Shown here: one piece after another, positions 30,101 to 32,435 of the stretch
Layout: every line of letters starts with the position of its first letter
Position numbering within the stretch: the stretch's first letter is position 1
Notes under the pieces: generated by a model
Databases searched by the model: none
The model's input: the letters and a program-made list of their open reading frames with translations, nothing else
What the model was told of the DNA's origin: nothing
NCBI GenBank assembly: GCA_937870805.1
Contig: CALMZT010000806.1
Coordinates: 1 to 32,435, forward strand
DNA length: 32,435 bases
Reading direction: 5' to 3'
Source of the DNA: an uncultured Chloroflexota bacterium
GTDB lineage: Bacteria > Chloroflexota > Anaerolineae > Aggregatilineales > Phototrophicaceae
Program-made: the position numbers and the translations under genes

Positions 30101-31731
30101 ATGTCCCAGTTGGTACATATACAATCAAGGTTGCCGCCACAAACGCGCTGGGGCTACTGGGTGATGCGCTTACTATAACCCATACCGTAGCGACCTCGGG
30201 CGTGTCTCCTGATGTCGCAAACCTGCGTGCAAACCCAGACTTCTTAGGTAAAGACCTTCAGGTTGCGTGGGACGCCCTCTCTGGCGCTCAAAGCTATATC
30301 GTTCAGGTTAAAACCACTGCCGACGTTCTTCTGAGAGAAGAGACGGTTATCACTACAGGTTACAGCTATAGCTACGCGAAGAATCTGAATGATGGCGGTC
30401 CGCGTCGTGATGTAAAAATTCTGGTAAAGGCAAAAACGGTCGTGGGTCAGTCCGCAAACTGGACGACCATGACGTTTAGCAATCCCGCACCCGGCGCTCC
30501 AACGGGAGTGACGCTTGAGGCGGGGCCTGGGCAGGTCGGCATTTCTGCGATTCGCCCCGCAGATCAGGACCTCGCTGGGATGATCGTCTGGATGAGCTCT
30601 GACCCGACCGTGCCGATGAATTCGGGAACGGAAATTTACAAAGGCTCAAACAACGCGTACATGAAGACCGGGTTGCAACCCGGCGTGGCAATGAACTTCA
30701 GGGTGGCGTTTTACGATGAGTTCGGGACCGCAGCGCTGACGCCCTCAACACCGTTTGCAGCGACGCCAACCGCAACGGGTGGGATCGTCATGGTGACGAC
30801 GCTTCCTGCGAACCCCGCAGCTGTCGATGGTCAGACCGCCGTTTTTCTTGACGTGGTGGACGCGAATGTACGCGGGCTTTATGGCTGGGACGGGTCTGCG
30901 TGGAAGTTCACACGAGACGGCGGGTATCTGGTTGCAAACTCAGTAACGGCAGATCGCATGAATGTGACGAATCTGTCTTCGCTAAGTGCAAACCTCGGCA
31001 CCATGACGGCGGGCAACATCACGCTCGACGCGTCGGGGTTTATTCGTGGCGGGTCGACCGGGTATTTAACTGGTACTGGGTTCTGGGTGGGCAACCACTC
31101 CGGGACTTATAAATTACATATTGGTGATCCAACCGGGCAGTACTTGGCATGGACGGGCTCCGGGCTCACGATCAATGCGGGTGGAACGTTTAGCGGGGCA
31201 CTGTCAGCAGCGTCGGGTACGTTTGCAGGAAGTTTGAGCGCAGCTACAGGTAGTTTTTCCGGAACGCTTAGCGCAGCGACCGGGACGTTTTCAGGCACGC
31301 TCACGGCCTCCGCGATCAACGCGGTGAATACGATCAATATCGCGGGCAATGCGGTGACGATTCCTGTGTTCGCATATGCAGCCGGCCCTACGATGTTCTA
31401 CTGGGCTGGCGGCGCATATGTGCCAATGGTATCGGCGGCAATCGATAGTGCAGGCGGGATGATTGTTATCCAGGGAGGATTTAGCGGCCCTGGGTCCTAT
31501 AGTGATTCCGGGGCTAGCAATATTGTCGTCGTGCAGAGAGACGGGGTCGTTATTTACTCCGTTGGCGGCTATTCGGCAGGGCCTGTTCATTTTATATATT
31601 CAGATACGCCTGGCGCTGGCGCACACACATATACGCTAGGAATAAGCGCAAATATCGTAAATAACGGAAGCGGAGTGCCTGGTCCAGTTTACGAAAAGAT
31701 GTCTTTATTTTTACTGGAAGCTAAACGATGA
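27148..31731 (+). CDS. Tail tip / host specificity protein J with amino-terminal Hint domain
   Basis: 1527 aa. Residues 20-150 are a Hint domain described separately. The lambda J-like core runs from about 180 (DDSLQSRAMVSLLDLLGEGE) to about 920, with landmarks LYIRTPSNYDPITRTYTGTW, VPDGFGGMEPRFAINT and RKLETVAFGCTSRGQAARVG. Fibronectin-III-like beta modules follow: about 925-1020 and two more up to about 1205. Residues 1346-1389 are four copies of an 11-residue repeat (GTFSGTLSAAT type) before a beta-rich tip (1390-1527) that probably binds the host receptor. The ATG sits inside a control element, with AGGTG eleven bases upstream. The gene overlaps its downstream neighbour by ATGA. Confidence 0.92.
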   Translation: MSDVTVKPDSAIAGAGGGGCFRAGAQIQLQGGKTVAIESLKEGDEVLAFDEQGEIHLAKVTKVHYHADPQPILKVKFWRGETYITPNHWVLNQYGSFVEMGSLTDHDALVDGMGHLRPIIGAELIGHEPVWNLTVEPHHTFICDGVRVHNGGHRERHPVIAGAGGGGKPKGGGGRAAVEADDSLQSRAMVSLLDLLGEGEIGGLVADAQTIFLGDVPLQNADGTYNFNGVSWDYRNGTQDQLPINGFADVETPYVVGTRVKTDLSKTVSITNPNVDSVRVIVTLPALSSQNPENGDINGSSVQYKFQVSKDGGPFTDVNAGYTATPVAATVTPEGTSTSSTAVSVTTTDVGNVGMEMTVKLASTTAPVRTPVSIVLQPQTYVGAAWVDYGRQIAINRSATSGSGSAVGFIKIVTDAVISQLGAGTYYSIEGHSKVRFRVISATHPSTLTIENVKKLDGAPIVTVTGKARSRYQRHHLIKMPKPGSTWQLRMIRISPDSTSAATANETYFDSYVEIVDAMLSYPNSALVGLRIDSAQFNQIPSRSYLVKGLYIRTPSNYDPITRTYTGTWDGTFVYRVSSNPAWILYDLLLHKRYGLGRFIREDQVDKGKLYQIGRYCDEQVPDGFGGMEPRFAINTAIQTLSEAYRLISEISSAFRGMMYWGGSMAAFTQDSPADSSMEFSQANVVDGLFHYTGSSRKDRHSVVLVGWNDPEERFKRKLEYVEDPELIKRYGIRKLETVAFGCTSRGQAARVGRWILYTERDESNLISFKVGIDSALVLPGEIIKIHDQFKSGKRMAGRLVSVTLTSATLDAPLKIAAAGATISIRAADGTFYERSLIQSAGEYTAVSWTSPLPALPVPNAIWMVTEPSLNPVLARVVKVAQDGMSKSTFAISAIEHNPAKYAAIENGLVLERPKTSIVSARPGVVTDLIALTEMVELNPGIFGAQIAVSWAAPSLATNYKIFWRLGSENWKEATSDIPSYDIKNVPVGTYTIKVAATNALGLLGDALTITHTVATSGVSPDVANLRANPDFLGKDLQVAWDALSGAQSYIVQVKTTADVLLREETVITTGYSYSYAKNLNDGGPRRDVKILVKAKTVVGQSANWTTMTFSNPAPGAPTGVTLEAGPGQVGISAIRPADQDLAGMIVWMSSDPTVPMNSGTEIYKGSNNAYMKTGLQPGVAMNFRVAFYDEFGTAALTPSTPFAATPTATGGIVMVTTLPANPAAVDGQTAVFLDVVDANVRGLYGWDGSAWKFTRDGGYLVANSVTADRMNVTNLSSLSANLGTMTAGNITLDASGFIRGGSTGYLTGTGFWVGNHSGTYKLHIGDPTGQYLAWTGSGLTINAGGTFSGALSAASGTFAGSLSAATGSFSGTLSAATGTFSGTLTASAINAVNTINIAGNAVTIPVFAYAAGPTMFYWAGGAYVPMVSAAIDSAGGMIVIQGGFSGPGSYSDSGASNIVVVQRDGVVIYSVGGYSAGPVHFIYSDTPGAGAHTYTLGISANIVNNGSGVPGPVYEKMSLFLLEAKR
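27181..27648 (+). repeat. 24-bp direct repeats flanking the Hint coding segment
   Basis: 27181-27204 and 27625-27648 match at 22 of 24 bases, and each encodes Ile-Ala-Gly-Ala-Gly-Gly-Gly-Gly. They are 444 bp apart, exactly 148 codons, so the segment between them is in frame with and without the insert. They flank the Hint domain at its first Cys and a few residues beyond its last Asn. Confidence 0.85.
27205..27597 (+). other. Hint domain (BIL-like mini-intein) in J, 131 residues
   Basis: Hint features in order: Cys at position 1 (CFRAGAQIQLQGGK), the block A loop with LKEGDEVLAFDE, block B TPNH (TxxH) at Hint residues 66-69, and block F VWNLTVEPHHTFICDG leading to His-Asn at the end. There is no endonuclease. 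The residue after the final Asn is Gly rather than Cys, Ser or Thr, so normal splicing is unlikely. Bacterial intein-like type A domains of this kind can cleave or splice in other ways. The flanks on both sides are the same Gly-rich peptide. Confidence 0.88.
31183..31314 (+). repeat. Four 33-bp tandem repeats near the J carboxyl end
   Basis: These encode four degenerate copies of an 11-residue unit, Gly-Thr-Phe-Ser-Gly-Thr-Leu-Ser-Ala-Ala-Thr. Such Ala/Ser/Gly repeats form beta-helical or collagen-like stalks in receptor-binding proteins and can change in number by slippage or recombination. Confidence 0.75.
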
Positions 31732-32153
31732 AATATTTTACAGTCTACAACACCACAACCGGCGAAATCCTACGCACCGGCCAAGTACCCGACGACATGC
31801 TGACAATTCAGGCACAAACTGGCGAAACGGTGGTAGAGGCGATAGCCAATCCAGCAACCGAGTATTACTCTGCGGGCGTGAAGACCGCCCGCCCACTGCT
31901 CACCACGGTCGCCACCTGGGATGTTACGTCCATCATTGCCAACGGTACATTCAAAGCCACGCTGGGGGCAACGCTGCCCAACCCGACTACGGTGTCGGTT
32001 AAGCCCCCGGCAAATTCCGGCATCGCAGCGATAGCTGACCAAACAGTCACTGACGGCACATTCACGCTTGCGACCACCGTTGCTGGCGCATACGTTGTCA
32101 CTGCCAAAGCCTTCCCCTATCAGGATTACACGGTGACAATCAATGCCACTTAA
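31728..32153 (+). CDS. Tail-fibre-associated protein, 141 aa
   Basis: It begins MKYFTVYNTTTGEILRTGQV, with PATEYYSAGVKTARPLLTTV and a beta-sandwich-like carboxyl half (GTFKATLGATLPNPTTVSV, then TFTLATTVAGAYVVTAKAF). Proteins of this type, with the 'Y.v.....G.I...g' start and '..yY..g......' segment, are usual just downstream of J and are thought to be tail-fibre or fibre-chaperone components. ATG 31728 overlaps the J stop by ATGA. A definite role is not shown. Confidence 0.65.
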   Translation: MKYFTVYNTTTGEILRTGQVPDDMLTIQAQTGETVVEAIANPATEYYSAGVKTARPLLTTVATWDVTSIIANGTFKATLGATLPNPTTVSVKPPANSGIAAIADQTVTDGTFTLATTVAGAYVVTAKAFPYQDYTVTINAT

Positions 32154-32435
32154 TTTATCGATTACGCCTGTTCCCGCGCCGACACTGACTGGGCTGACCG
32201 TTACTGCCACACTGAAGGGCATTTTAATCGCCTGGGATGCGCTGAAGGACTCGACACTGTTCGCTGCCGAAATCTGGTCATCGGCAACCAATGATCGTTC
32301 GACTGCCACGTTGCTTGCGACTGTCACGGGCAATTACTACCTGCATACCGGACTCGCAAGCAACGCCACTCGATTCTATTGGGTGCGCTCTAAAAACACC
32401 TTCAATCGTACCGACGGCGCATGGACGCCACTCTC
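32143..32435 (+). CDS. Partial tail-tip/fibre protein with FN3-like start (cut by window end)
   Basis: The open frame runs from ATG 32143, overlapping the previous gene's end, to the window edge: 97 complete codons without a stop. The product begins MPLNLSITPVPAPTLTGLTV and continues as a fibronectin-III-like sandwich (LIAWDALKDSTLFAAEIWSS, then YYLHTGLASNATRFYWVRSK), close in style to the FN3 modules in J. It is likely the amino end of a larger receptor-binding or J-accessory protein. Confidence 0.65.
   Translation, partial: MPLNLSITPVPAPTLTGLTVTATLKGILIAWDALKDSTLFAAEIWSSATNDRSTATLLATVTGNYYLHTGLASNATRFYWVRSKNTFNRTDGAWTPL

Noticed and set aside
1-32435. tRNA genes, CRISPR arrays, insertion sequences, integrase and attachment sites
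   Set aside because: I looked for cloverleaf-like arms, regularly spaced repeats, transposase motifs and recombinase motifs and saw none. The only mobile element I can support is the terL intein.

Overview
The window looks like most of the genome of a tailed double-stranded DNA phage or prophage with a long non-contractile tail (lambda-type siphovirus), probably from a Gram-negative, proteobacterial host. The tail genes follow the lambda order: major tail protein, G/GT chaperones, tape measure, M, L, K, I, J. Nearly all starts have ordinary Shine-Dalgarno sites, genes overlap by ATGA or GTGA, and I see no host gene, integrase, tRNA, rRNA or CRISPR array. No polymerase or primase gene is inside the window.

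Layout. (1) 1-1049: two small AT-rich plus-strand genes of unknown function with an 18-bp-arm inverted repeat between them. (2) 1050-1365: a gene-free convergent interval with short repeats. (3) 1366-4366, minus strand: a superfamily II helicase (first in the operon), a small membrane protein, a 305-aa unknown and a 95-aa unknown. (4) 4432-8849, plus strand, divergent from the helicase: a tightly overlapping cassette of ParB-like protein, small CxxC protein, small unknown, second ParB-like protein, HExxH metalloprotein, two small membrane proteins, a soluble ABC-type ATPase, a GNAT-fold protein and a winged-helix protein. (5) 8850-9428: a 579-base AT-rich control region with a perfect 32-bp palindrome, repeats, a strong promoter and an intrinsic terminator. 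(6) 9429-20153: packaging and head genes, namely small terminase, large terminase interrupted by an intein, portal, scaffold-like protein, major capsid, connector genes and major tail protein. (7) 20216-32435: tail genes, including a G/GT pair with a lambda-identical GGGAAAG slippery heptamer, tape measure, M, L, K, I and J (with an N-terminal Hint domain), then two tail-fibre-associated genes, the last cut by the window edge.

Three things stand out. First, a short palindromic element, TAAGTCAC-nnn-TGA, often followed after two bases by a -10-like TAnnnT, recurs about a dozen times. It sits almost only in gaps between genes, points in the direction of transcription on both strands, and sometimes contains the upstream stop codon. 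A perfect extended version lies just after the winged-helix gene. This looks like a phage-wide regulatory network. Second, the early cassette groups two ParB-like proteins, an ABC ATPase and a GNAT-fold protein, a candidate DNA-modification or counter-defence module. Third, two unrelated Hint elements interrupt virion genes: a class-3-type intein with a LAGLIDADG endonuclease in the terminase Walker A motif, and a mini-Hint (BIL-like) domain at the J amino terminus, flanked by an in-frame 24-bp duplication.
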